From: an uncultured Parolsenella sp.
GTDB taxonomy: Bacteria > Actinomycetota > Coriobacteriia > Coriobacteriales > Atopobiaceae
Direction of reading: 5' to 3'
Length of the DNA stretch: 64,000 bases
Assembly (NCBI RefSeq): GCF_934660935.1
Contig: NZ_CAKUIH010000004.1
Coordinates: 1 to 64,000 of the forward strand
Part shown: positions 26,301 through 35,314 of the stretch, piece by piece
Numbering within the stretch: the stretch's first letter is position 1
Layout: each line of letters starts with the position of its first letter
The notes under the pieces: generated by a model
Told to the model about the DNA's origin: nothing
Database searches by the model: none
Seen by the model: the letters and a program-made list of their open reading frames with translations, nothing else
Made by a program: the position numbers and the translations under genes

Positions 26301-26337
26301 CCAGAAGGTCGCAGGTTTTAATCCCGCCCCCGCGTCA
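26301..26337 (+). repeat. tRNA-fMet 3'-end remnant, copy 4 (degenerate)
   Basis: CCAGAAGGTCGCAGG...CCCGCCCCCGCGTCA corresponds to the variable region through acceptor strand of tRNA-fMet with several substitutions. It lies just before the three-gene operon, at the outer boundary of the tRNA-derived scars. Confidence 0.6.
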
Positions 26338-26351
26338 ATAAAACTCCCTGT

Positions 26352-26376
26352 AGGGACCCATGAGAGTCCCTGCTTT
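26352..26376 (+). terminator. Hairpin terminator behind copy 4
   Basis: AGGGAC (26352-26357) and GTCCCT (26366-26371) enclose an 8-base loop, followed by GCTTTTT. Confidence 0.65.
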
Positions 26377-26508
26377 TTGTCCGGGATGCTACAGATTGAG
26401 TCATGAACACATTTAGAACGTTACGGGGACACAGGTAGCCTCGTTCGTTTGTGAGGCAAATTGTCATTAAGATATTCGCGGTGCATCTCATCCAAGCCGG
26501 TCCTTTAT

Positions 26509-28482
26509 CTACGCGTTGCGCTGGCAGTCGACTGCGTTGTCTGGAGAGGCGACCTTTCCATCATACGTTGGCGAGAACAGACCCCTAAAGACGATTTCCA
26601 AATCATCCTCGTCGACAGACCCGGGTTCCAGGACGCCGCGGTCGATAGCCTCGAGCATGGTTTGCTCCTTTTCCATCAGACGGTTGTAGATATTCTCGTC
26701 AAGCGACCAAGGACGGCCGTCCACGATAAACCCCGTCTGCAGGAAGTGATACTGCGTGTACTGGCCCTCGGGCAGACCCAGACGATGAATCCTGTCCTTG
26801 GACTGCAGGAGATGGATAAGGTTGTAGCTGTACTCGAAGTACACGGCATCGTGACACACGGAGTGCAACGATACGGATTCCGCCAGAGTGTGCGGATTGG
26901 TGATGAGGACGCCTATATTCTTTGCCCGGAAATCATCGAGGATGGCGGCACGCTCCTCGAAGTCCGTGGCGCCTGTGATGACGCCGACGCTGAGGCCACG
27001 CTGCCCGAGTTGCTCAGCGACGCCCTCGATGGAGCGGATGAAGACGCACCAGACGATGACCGACTTGCCCTCGGCGACGAGGTCATCGACGAGTTCCACG
27101 CAGGCGCTCATCTTGGATGTGGGGATGGCGTTTGATATGAGAGCTCCGGCGGAACTCGTTTCCGCGAGCGCTTCGCCGAGATTAAGTCCGGGGGGAAGAT
27201 CGCCGTCATAGAGACCCCCGATCTCATCGAGCGCCGGTATGCCGTAGAGGGCACGCGGATCCGATTCAACCTGCATAATGCGTACGATGAGGGCGAGACT
27301 GTTACTCCTAAGCGCAGCGAGCAGCAGCTCGAGGAGCTCGTTTTCCTCAGACGTGGCCTCGACCCGGATGATGGAGTCGCCGTTTGCCCGAGGTACGTCG
27401 AGCATGTTCTTATTGGTTCGGCAGAAGAATGGTTGCACGACCCGATTGATTCTCTCGACATCCATGGGGTTGGGAGAGGCGAGGGTCGCCTTGCTGAAGC
27501 CGAAGAAGTCGTCGTAGTCGTGGGGGTAGAGAATGTGCAGCAGGTTGTAGATGTCGCTGTACGAGTTGGGAATCGGGGTACCGGTGAGCGCAGCCACGAA
27601 CTTGGCATCGCGCGCGATGGCCAGGGCGCTAGAGGCACGAATGCCGCCAATTCTCTTGACCTTGTGGACCTCGTCGAAGACAAGCAGGGTGTCCGAGTCG
27701 GCAATGTCCGCAAGTTGCTTCTCAAAGTTACTGCAGGCCTCGTAGTTGACCATGATGAGGTTGTAGCGGCCCGCGTTGAGTTCGAGCTCATGACGCTTTT
27801 GGACGGATGTCATCTGCCTGAAGGCGCCCTCGTGAAACGAGAGCGGACGGCAGGAAAGGAGCCCGCCAAAGCTTGCCGTCCACTCGTCCTCCCATGATTT
27901 GAAAGCGTTTTTGGGCGATATGACAAGGACGCGGTGAGCGAGTCCGCGGTCCCTGAGGAAGGCAAAGGCACCGAGAACGGCGGCCGTCTTGCCGGATCCC
28001 GGGACCGAGAAGTTGGCCGATTTCTGCATGCTTGCCATGTAGAAGGCATCCCATGCCTGCTTGTCCCTCAGACGTCGCTCCATTGCACCGTCGATAACGG
28101 AGCGGAAGGCCCGGAACTCGTCCAAAACTGATGGGTCCTCGGTCTTTATGGCCATGCCGGCACTGGCACGCTCGGCCACGTGAGTGTCGGCTTCGGCGAT
28201 GAAGGATAAGTAGCCCGGGAGACAGATGGTTTGGATGCCACGCCTCTCGAGTTTCTGGAAGCACTCGACGATGTGCCGGCACTGGGAAGCGGCGAGTTCG
28301 GAGCTGTACACGAGATCTTGTCCCTCGACCTGAGGGCGAAATCCCTCGCGGTTAGCGCCGTAGAGACGGGCCTTCCAGACCGCGCTGACAAGGAAGTCAT
28401 CCATGTCCATACCCATGATGGTGACGACAAGACGCTCGCCGTGGTCGACCCGGAAAGATAAGTTGGCGGTGCTGATGGCCAT
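26509..28482 (-). CDS. SNF2-like superfamily 2 helicase, third gene of a three-gene operon
   Basis: A 657-residue SF2 ATPase. Walker A is SVPGSGKT (about 159-166), motif II is VFDEVHKVKR (about 268-277), motif III ALTGTPIPNS; the C-terminal half contains a helicase lobe ending in LQSKDRIHRLG, the arginine-finger motif of the SNF2 group. The N-terminal 150 residues match no domain I know. The Walker A lacks the usual SNF2 wording (DEMGLGKT), so it is a divergent member. It follows the ParB-like gene by 25 bases. Helicases of this type power DNA translocation in restriction and defence systems; the role here is inferred from context. Confidence 0.85.
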   Translation of the reverse strand: MAISTANLSFRVDHGERLVVTIMGMDMDDFLVSAVWKARLYGANREGFRPQVEGQDLVYSSELAASQCRHIVECFQKLERRGIQTICLPGYLSFIAEADTHVAERASAGMAIKTEDPSVLDEFRAFRSVIDGAMERRLRDKQAWDAFYMASMQKSANFSVPGSGKTAAVLGAFAFLRDRGLAHRVLVISPKNAFKSWEDEWTASFGGLLSCRPLSFHEGAFRQMTSVQKRHELELNAGRYNLIMVNYEACSNFEKQLADIADSDTLLVFDEVHKVKRIGGIRASSALAIARDAKFVAALTGTPIPNSYSDIYNLLHILYPHDYDDFFGFSKATLASPNPMDVERINRVVQPFFCRTNKNMLDVPRANGDSIIRVEATSEENELLELLLAALRSNSLALIVRIMQVESDPRALYGIPALDEIGGLYDGDLPPGLNLGEALAETSSAGALISNAIPTSKMSACVELVDDLVAEGKSVIVWCVFIRSIEGVAEQLGQRGLSVGVITGATDFEERAAILDDFRAKNIGVLITNPHTLAESVSLHSVCHDAVYFEYSYNLIHLLQSKDRIHRLGLPEGQYTQYHFLQTGFIVDGRPWSLDENIYNRLMEKEQTMLEAIDRGVLEPGSVDEDDLEIVFRGLFSPTYDGKVASPDNAVDCQRNA

Positions 28483-28507
28483 CTATTCTACCTGTCCTCT
28501 GAACGGG

Positions 28508-29731
28508 TTAGTCTAGCGCGGACTCGACGTCGTCGAGCAACTGGCGCAGCTCCTGGACGAGGCAAAGAACTTCTTCCCTCTGTGCATCATCGAGGCTCGC
28601 GAGCAGCGTTGGGTTGGTCGCTTGGGCGGCATCCTTTTTTGCATCCTTAAGCGCCTTGGCGGGAAGCTGCGTGAGGCTGCTCTGCTGCGCGCGGCGCTTT
28701 CCAGCGTCTACGACATCACTCATGCGTTCCTTCAGGTCAAGATCGGACCTGATGTCGTCGCGGATGGTTTCGACGGTAACCTCGGGGCAAGCATTAATCT
28801 TCTCGACGACCTCCTCAGCGAGATCGAGCTCCCTATCGAGGAGCTCCTCGCTACCTGCCGAGTTAACGGCACGGCCGAGGTCTCTCACGAAGCGGGTCAT
28901 GTCCTTTTTTGGCTCGACAAGCATGTTGGCGAAGGCAGCGCGCTTCAAGATCTCCCTGGCATCAGCGTTGTCGCAACGCTTGAGAGCCTTCTCAAGGTCA
29001 CCGAGTGGGCCGTCAACCTTGAGGGAGCGAGCGAGCGAGAAATGCTTGGGCGAGCGGATAAAGTCAAGATATTCAACCATGAGATTGGCGCGCGCCATCA
29101 TGCTATTAAGACGGCTAATGTCCATGCCTGCGCTGCGGGCGTAGCGCTCGGGACTGAGGCCTTCGATGCGGGTCTCGGGGTCGATGAGGCTGCGATAGAC
29201 ACCGACGAGACGATCCACCGGGTCGTAGCCGACTCTCTCCTCGCGTCCGAACTGTTGCGCAAGCTCAAGGCACTTGATGGCACACTTGTCCTGGCCGATG
29301 TCGTCGGGGAGAATGGCCGCCTCAAACCAGTTGAACTTGTCGTTCTCTTTAGCGAGCTGGCGTAGACATGTGAAGCGGCGGTTACCGTCGATTACGATGC
29401 CGTTGCTCAGGACGACGCCGGGCTCCTGCTGCTCGTCCTCTCGAATGCTCTTCTTGGTGGCGTTGAGCTTTTCCGGATCGCTGGAGACGATGTAACCCTC
29501 GATAATCTCGTTGAGTTCCTCGGTGCTCAGAGCGTCGAGCGAACCCTCACCGTGCTCCTCCTGATACTCGCTAACCCAGGTGGCCACGCGATCGTTCTGG
29601 GTGTTGTAGCGCAGTTGATCGAGGCGAATCTGGTAGATGGGGTAGGCGCTGGTCTTGCCGTCCACGTTGAGTTTCTTGGAAAGCATAGTCATCTTGACGG
29701 TGTTCTCGGTTTGGTCCAAGAGTCTGGGCAT
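28508..29731 (-). CDS. ParB/sulfiredoxin-fold protein, second gene of a three-gene operon
   Basis: A 407-residue protein. The N-terminal third resembles a ParB-type nuclease/CTPase domain: IYQIRLDQLRYNTQNDR (about 32-48) followed by GVVLSNGIVIDGNRRFTCLRQL (about 105-126), the ParB-like DGNRR box. The remainder is helical and highly charged. ParB-fold proteins of this kind occur in DNA-modification and defence loci (for example DndB-like and DpdB-like proteins) as well as in partitioning; no ParA is nearby. The ATG at 29731 has GGAGG five bases upstream, better than the TTG at 29743. It starts about 20 bases after the 1260-residue gene. Confidence 0.7.
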   Translation of the reverse strand: MPRLLDQTENTVKMTMLSKKLNVDGKTSAYPIYQIRLDQLRYNTQNDRVATWVSEYQEEHGEGSLDALSTEELNEIIEGYIVSSDPEKLNATKKSIREDEQQEPGVVLSNGIVIDGNRRFTCLRQLAKENDKFNWFEAAILPDDIGQDKCAIKCLELAQQFGREERVGYDPVDRLVGVYRSLIDPETRIEGLSPERYARSAGMDISRLNSMMARANLMVEYLDFIRSPKHFSLARSLKVDGPLGDLEKALKRCDNADAREILKRAAFANMLVEPKKDMTRFVRDLGRAVNSAGSEELLDRELDLAEEVVEKINACPEVTVETIRDDIRSDLDLKERMSDVVDAGKRRAQQSSLTQLPAKALKDAKKDAAQATNPTLLASLDDAQREEVLCLVQELRQLLDDVESALD

Positions 29732-29751
29732 ATTGTCCTCCAATTTGCTGG

Positions 29752-32700
29752 TTATCCGTTAAGCAGGTCATTTATGTAGTCGTTGTAATCATTCTCGGAC
29801 GAGAAGACCATCTCGTCGAGTGAGGGGACGCAAAAGAGGGTTGACCTTTGGATGAGCTGCCTCAGGATTGGCGCCGTGGTCGCGATGCCGTCCTCTCGAT
29901 CCAGAATGTCGAGCAGGTCTTCCAGCTCGAGTGCACCCTCCCGCTGGATCACGCTCTCGATGTAGCGCGGAGCGTCGATGGAGTTCACGCCCGAGCAGAA
30001 TAGGGTCACGTTACCGATGGAGCTCGTACGGAAGCCCGTGATCGTCGGTCCAGCGGAGAGCATTCCTTGAAGAAGACCGTCGTCGAACTCGCCGGTGACG
30101 AGGGCGTTGTCCACCTTGTGAGAGAGGCCCATCCCGCGCAACCGCTGGACGGTGAAGGGTTCGCCCGCAGGGATAGAGCTAGACACTACATGGATGAACT
30201 GCTCGATGTCGGCCTTCGTGACGTCGTACATCTTCGTGAGATACTCGGTTTTAACGTATTGCCGCGGTCCACATTCGACGAGAGAAAGGCTCCGGAGCCT
30301 CATGTTCAGCTCGGAGGCGAGCTGGGAGTGGGCGAACACGTCCGGAGAGAATCCATCGTCGCCCTCCTTGAACTTGTCAAGACCCTCAATCATCTTGACA
30401 AACGCCTGTCGGATGTTGACGCCGTCCTTTACCACCAGGCTCTGCGTAATTGAGTAGCCCAGAGGCTGGAGCGACTCGTCGCATATGGCCGCCTTCGAAG
30501 CAGGGAAGGTGCCCCTGAACTGTTGGCGTGCAAGGCTGAGCGAAAAATAGTCACAGCAATCGAGGATACTGAGCACGTAGTCTCGTTCGTCGTTGGTGAA
30601 ACCCATGGACTTGATCGAATAGATGTTGCCCGAGCGGTACTGTTGGAAGTCGCCAAGGAACGAAGCAAGGAAGCTCGCCTGCGAGACCTTGTAGCGTCGG
30701 TTATACTCCTCGGCCAAGTCGTTGCGCGAGACAGGTGCCATCTCTTCGATAAGTTCTTTGATTTGCTCCGATCTGTCTGCCTCGCCGAGCGTCACCATTG
30801 GGTTTCGACCCAGGGAGTAGACGCCTTGGCACTTGTCGCCGAGCTGGGTCTTGATGGTGTAATGGAGCTCGTTGCAGTCGCGGATATCAAGATCGAACAT
30901 GACGTCAGGCCACGTCTCGAAGATGAGCTGCGCGGAGCATTCAATGTTCAGCTCAGCCATGACCTCAAGGCAGTCGCGGAGGTCGTCGTATTCGTAGTCA
31001 CTAAAGTCGTGCAGGCGCAGGTGCTTTTGCATCGGCGCCATGATGAAGCCGGTGCGTTGTATCCACGCGAACAGGTTGCGGCTGCTTGCCGGCAACATGC
31101 TCTTCGGGAAGTCGTATTCTTTGACGAAGCCCTCTAGTTCAGAGTAGAGGGTTTCGGTGTCCAGGACCTCGGACCCTAAGGAGGTTAGGCGCTTCATCGC
31201 GTAGAGAACGGCTGACCTGCGATCAGCTCTGACGTAGACGCCGTCTATCTGTACCATTCCCTTGTGGCTCTTTGTGACGAGATAGGCACTGATAGCCTCA
31301 CGCGCGCTTTCCGGGACCGAAGTGTCTTGCTGGGCCGCGGCGATATGTGAAGTTTGGCGGCGCCTGCCATGGTGCCTGAGCTCCAAGTAGCGGTAAACCT
31401 CGGGCCCACAGTTTGCGATTTTACAGAAGAGAGCCTGGTCAACCTTGTATTTCTCAAAAAGCGGAGCATATATGTCCTCGCGGAGGACAGGAGCCTTATT
31501 CAGGAGTCTCTCTTGCAGCTGACGCACTCCCTCACGAGTGACACCAAGCTCGCTTCCTGCCTCCTCGAGAGTGAGGCCGTCGAGACGCTTCTTCAAGGCG
31601 TTGGCCGCATTGTCGTCGGGCAGGGACTCAATCCAGTCGTGTAGGGTCGACGGACTGAACAGCAGCCTGTTCTCGCCGGGAAGGTACTGGAGCTCAGACG
31701 TTTCGCGCCCAGCCGTAGTTGCAGCGTTTTGCCACCAGCCGGTAGAGGGGATGATGCGCGTCTGGGATTCGGCATGTCCGTCCTCCATCTTGGTGCGACA
31801 CTCCGCTACCCAGCATGAAATCACTGACTCGCAAGCAACCTGGATACTTGACGAGAGGACATTTAGCAGAGTATCAAGGTGTTTCTCGATACTCTCGGAA
31901 CTGGCTTCAATACCATCGAACTCGCAGTTAAGCCAGAGCGATGACATGGGTTCGTAAAGCGGCACCTGTTGTTCTTCGAGCGACTTTGCCGCCGTCCAGG
32001 CGCTTGAGCCGAGCGTTGCAATTTGTCTGGGGGTATTGATGAAGACATCAGGTTCTTCGTCACCGCATCTGTGCTTTGGGGCCAGGTGCGCTCCATAGCG
32101 TAATAGAACCTCGACAACCTCTGCCGTTTGCCGGCGCGACAGCTTAAACAAGTGCACGAGGTCGTTCTCTGAGTACGTGCAAAGCTTACCGGCGGTCAGG
32201 ACTCCGGCCCTTCTCAATGATGCGAGGGTGGAATCCGACAGGCCAAGTGATTTGGTCGACTGCTCTCGTGCGTCAGACGAGCATTCGCCGCCTTGGCGGT
32301 CACTCTCTAGTTGATTAGCGCCTCTTGCAATCGAGCGAAGAGTTCCAAACTGATCAAAGATGAGGCCATCTGTAGGGATGCTCTCTTGGTACCAAGATGC
32401 CAAGCGATCATGCTCCGCCTCGCTAAGGATCACGGCATGCTTCTTGAGGCTCGAACGGATTTCCTCAATGCCAAGCCGGCCGAGACCCTTGACGGTGCCC
32501 GGCGATTCACAGAGGGCGAGGTCCAGAATGGTCAAGAATTCGTTGTTGCCGAGTACGTTGACCGTTCTAGTGGAAAGACCGAGAAGATTGATGCTATCGC
32601 TGTAACGCAGCGGGCGGAAGCTCTGCGGCCCGTCGGATTCTTCTTCAGCTGGTTCGCTTGTGCTCGGCTCCTGCTCGACGTAACGGTTGCCTAGCAGGAC

Positions 32701-33534
32701 CTCCGTTGTATCACTGTATGTAGTTGAATGCGCAGTCATATTTGACTGTAGCGTCTCGAAGATAGAATCGATTTCGCTATTTGACATGTTAACGAAGGAA
32801 CACTGATGGTGTTCTTCTTCCGTCGTCCCCAGTATGGGCGACGGCACTTGCATTTGTTTGGGCTTCGGCTCCGAGCTGATGGTGGCAGAGCGGTTAACAT
32901 GAGGCTGAATTTTGACCGATGGTGGCTCCGCGGTGATAGCTCCCTCGATTCCGGTACTGCCGTTTACACCGTTTCGTCCTGTTGCTTTGGCCAGTTGTAC
33001 GCCTTCGGATATGACCTCGACGACACCTTGAGCTTTGAGCTCACTGACGGCTTGGGCAACCTCCTGGAACTGAACCCCTGGAAGCTGGAAAGCAATGAAA
33101 CTCGGCGGGGTCGGACTCCCCGATTTTTTAAGCAGGTCGACAATCCTGTCGTTTAGATCAAGAGCCTCATTGGACTTAGCAGGCTCCATTGCCTCCGAAG
33201 CCTCGAAAATGTCTTTATCCTCTTGGAGTTCGGACTCAGCGATAATCTCATCTTCGTTGGAGGCGGCTTTTGCATCCCGAGTTTCAATATCGTTCTTGAC
33301 GGTATCCGGCTTTACCTCGCCTGCACTACGACATTCATCCGCAGCATTTGAGTCGACCACGAGTTCGACACCGGTAGATCCGACACGAAGCACGCCTTGC
33401 GACTCAAGGCGTCTGATGGAGGCAACGATTTTGTTGAAGCTGTACGTCGGCATCCTGAAGGCCAACAGGGCCGGCGGGCAGGCTGTGCCCTCGGCCTTGA
33501 GCATCTTTAAGATCCCATTTTCCAGGTCAGTCAT
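29752..33534 (-). CDS. Giant multi-domain DNA-binding protein with alpha-CTD-like and sigma-region-4-like modules
   Basis: A 1260-residue predicted cytosolic protein, first gene of the operon. Two duplicated winged-helix units lie at about 1-60 and 125-185 (ILKMLKAEGTACPPALLAF against IVDLLKKSGSPTPPSFIAF). Residues about 313-372 (INLLGLSTRTVNVLGNNEF...VKGLGRLGIEEIRSSL) and 427-482 resemble the helix-hairpin-helix of the RNA polymerase alpha C-terminal domain. Residues about 645-680 (LDGLTLEEAGSELGVTREGV) resemble sigma-70 region 4.2. The C-terminal half is mostly helical with further winged-helix-like segments. No enzymatic motif is seen. Functions could be DNA or promoter recognition or polymerase engagement. 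An acidic, low-complexity linker spans about 65-120. GC is lower than in the host core genes. Confidence 0.75.
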   Translation of the reverse strand: MTDLENGILKMLKAEGTACPPALLAFRMPTYSFNKIVASIRRLESQGVLRVGSTGVELVVDSNAADECRSAGEVKPDTVKNDIETRDAKAASNEDEIIAESELQEDKDIFEASEAMEPAKSNEALDLNDRIVDLLKKSGSPTPPSFIAFQLPGVQFQEVAQAVSELKAQGVVEVISEGVQLAKATGRNGVNGSTGIEGAITAEPPSVKIQPHVNRSATISSEPKPKQMQVPSPILGTTEEEHHQCSFVNMSNSEIDSIFETLQSNMTAHSTTYSDTTEVLLGNRYVEQEPSTSEPAEEESDGPQSFRPLRYSDSINLLGLSTRTVNVLGNNEFLTILDLALCESPGTVKGLGRLGIEEIRSSLKKHAVILSEAEHDRLASWYQESIPTDGLIFDQFGTLRSIARGANQLESDRQGGECSSDAREQSTKSLGLSDSTLASLRRAGVLTAGKLCTYSENDLVHLFKLSRRQTAEVVEVLLRYGAHLAPKHRCGDEEPDVFINTPRQIATLGSSAWTAAKSLEEQQVPLYEPMSSLWLNCEFDGIEASSESIEKHLDTLLNVLSSSIQVACESVISCWVAECRTKMEDGHAESQTRIIPSTGWWQNAATTAGRETSELQYLPGENRLLFSPSTLHDWIESLPDDNAANALKKRLDGLTLEEAGSELGVTREGVRQLQERLLNKAPVLREDIYAPLFEKYKVDQALFCKIANCGPEVYRYLELRHHGRRRQTSHIAAAQQDTSVPESAREAISAYLVTKSHKGMVQIDGVYVRADRRSAVLYAMKRLTSLGSEVLDTETLYSELEGFVKEYDFPKSMLPASSRNLFAWIQRTGFIMAPMQKHLRLHDFSDYEYDDLRDCLEVMAELNIECSAQLIFETWPDVMFDLDIRDCNELHYTIKTQLGDKCQGVYSLGRNPMVTLGEADRSEQIKELIEEMAPVSRNDLAEEYNRRYKVSQASFLASFLGDFQQYRSGNIYSIKSMGFTNDERDYVLSILDCCDYFSLSLARQQFRGTFPASKAAICDESLQPLGYSITQSLVVKDGVNIRQAFVKMIEGLDKFKEGDDGFSPDVFAHSQLASELNMRLRSLSLVECGPRQYVKTEYLTKMYDVTKADIEQFIHVVSSSIPAGEPFTVQRLRGMGLSHKVDNALVTGEFDDGLLQGMLSAGPTITGFRTSSIGNVTLFCSGVNSIDAPRYIESVIQREGALELEDLLDILDREDGIATTAPILRQLIQRSTLFCVPSLDEMVFSSENDYNDYINDLLNG

Positions 33535-34163
33535 TGGCGGTGGCCTTCGAAGCGAGTCTGTGGTTTGAATTGTCCTTTAATGATAGGACGGGACAGAAAT
33601 TAAATAATCCGTATTTTGACGGGTGTAATCCTAGTTTCACGCACGGGAATGGAAGATGACAGCAAGTACTTGTTCGTTCTCCGCAAGAAGAGGTGAGAGG
33701 GTTGCACCCTTGGTATAGGCTTATTGTTGCGCGAGTAGTTCCTCGTCTCGTGTAGCAAAGTGTTCCTGGCGCGCGAGGGGTGACCGTGGGAAAGCCCGGC
33801 TGAGGCCATGGCAGACAGGATGGGTGCCGCCGGTATTTCCCCAAACGTCCTCCTTCTTGCCCGCGAGAGGTTATGACACTTTCCTGCGGTTCATTAGTCG
33901 GCATCGCCCTCACGCGCAGGCATCTATGAGACAGCGAAACATCCCCTTACTTCCGAGCCCGAAGGCGATGGCGACCACAAATCGTTGCCCACCTGTTCAA
34001 GCTCTACGCAGAGAAGACGGGAGCAGAACGATAGAAACAGAAGGCACGAGTCGTACCCTCACTTCTCCAAAGCAACCCCACTAAACACCAGCTCAGACGT
34101 ACTGTAATTAGTGTCCAGAAGGTCTGTGACAATGGTTCCATCGACAAGAGATGGGAGCTGAGC
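33535..34163. other. Spacer between divergent accessory units; no gene seen
   Basis: 629 bases between the operon starting at 33534 (minus) and the serpin gene (plus). It should hold both promoters. An AT-rich stretch lies at 33575-33620, where the minus-strand operon promoter is expected. The open frames here look like noise (Arg, Pro and Ser rich, no start signal). Confidence 0.6.
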
Positions 34164-35287
34164 ATGACCAACACGTCAAGCATGGCAAGCCAGCAGTCAT
34201 GGAGGGTCGCGCGGGCCCTGGGGCAGGAACTCATTAGCCAGAACGCCAACGCTGTCTGGTCTCCCGCCTGCGTCGCGAGCCTTCTCGCGGTCGCGTGGGA
34301 AGGTGCCTCCGGCACCACGAGGCGCGAGCTTGACGCGCTGCTCGGCGCTGACAGCTGTCTCGGCACCGGCAACTTCCTGGAGAAGGATGATCCGTTCGAG
34401 CTCAAACCCCTTGGCAGTTGGGGATACAAGGACTATGCCGCAAGCATGGCAGTCGCCGCGTGGACCTCTAACGCAGCGAACCCCTCGGATGCCTTCCTCC
34501 GTAGATGCGCTGATTGCGACGTCCACGTCTCGATCGCAGACCTGGGTAATCCGCAGGCAGGGCGCGAGATAAGCGGCTGGATCTCGGAGCAGACACGCGG
34601 CCTCTTATCCCCCAGCGTCGACCTCTCGCCGCAAGCGCTCGCCTGCCTCGTAAGCGCGCTCTACTTAAAGGACGCCTGGGAAGATCCGTTCTATGAAGAC
34701 GAGACCGAGACGGGCGCATTCCACGCGCCGGACGGCGACACCCAGGTTGCATACATGAACGGAATCTGCTCCAGCAAGGTGATCGAGAAGAACGGTTTCA
34801 CCGCGTTCGAGCTCAGGCTCAGCCAGGGCGCCTCCATGCTCTTCGCCCTCCCAAACGGCGACTCCAGCAGGTTTGAAGACGCGCTTCCCTTCCTTGAGCA
34901 GCTCTCTCGAGGGGAAGGCAACCAGGAGGACATCGACCTCAGCATTCCGCGATTCGAATGCGAGACAACCGTTTCAAGCCTGGATTCGCTCCTGACGGCC
35001 GCGGGCGTTAGCACCGCACATGCGATGGAGCTCGTCCCATGGTTGGCGAGGCGGCTGCCTCCACCCAAATCGTCCATGGCGCGAAGCTCTCCCTCGACGA
35101 GCAGGGAATTGAGGCGGGCGCCTACACGATGATGATCGCGCTCGCGGGAGCGGCCCCGTTTGACCTCCCCGAACCGCGCAGGATCATCCTCGACAGGCCC
35201 TTCTACGTTGCCCTCGTATCCCGCAACGGCACTCCCCTCTTCATCGGCAACGTCACCATGCCGGCAGAGATCACCCACAGCTACTAG
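34164..35287 (+). pseudogene. Serpin (serine protease inhibitor) gene with a one-base frameshift
   Basis: The first frame encodes the serpin body (NANAVWSPACVASLLAVAWEGASGTTRREL, ALYLKDAWEDPF, LSIPRFECETTVSSLDSLL) up to MELVP. The hinge, reactive loop and C-terminal strands (IVHGAKLSLDEQGIEAGAY, then RRIILDRPFYVALVSRNGTPLFIGNV) continue in another frame from about 35036. The two parts join if a C run in GTCCCATGG had four C instead of three, so a one-base loss explains the break. Serpins trap target proteases by a conformational change; gut actinobacteria such as Bifidobacterium use one against host proteases. There is no signal peptide, so this one would act inside the cell. It may be a true pseudogene, phase-variable, or a sequencing error. 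Confidence 0.85.
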
Positions 35288-35314
35288 CACAAGATAGGCC
35301 TGAAAGGCGACACC

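Larger units (their letters stand above)
25709..26508. other. 800-base spacer with island debris
   Basis: No credible gene. It holds a terminator that echoes the tRNA-fMet terminator (25813-25842), a fourth, degenerate tRNA-fMet remnant (26301-26337) and another hairpin terminator (26352-26376). Base composition is clearly less GC-rich than the host genes. Confidence 0.7.

Noticed and set aside
28508..29731. Plasmid-type partition locus
   Set aside because: The ParB-like gene has no ParA partner and no parS-like repeats nearby.
33527..33913. Minus-strand 128-codon open frame before the 1260-residue gene
   Set aside because: No ribosome site, Arg/Pro/Ser-rich noise, and it overlaps the real start.
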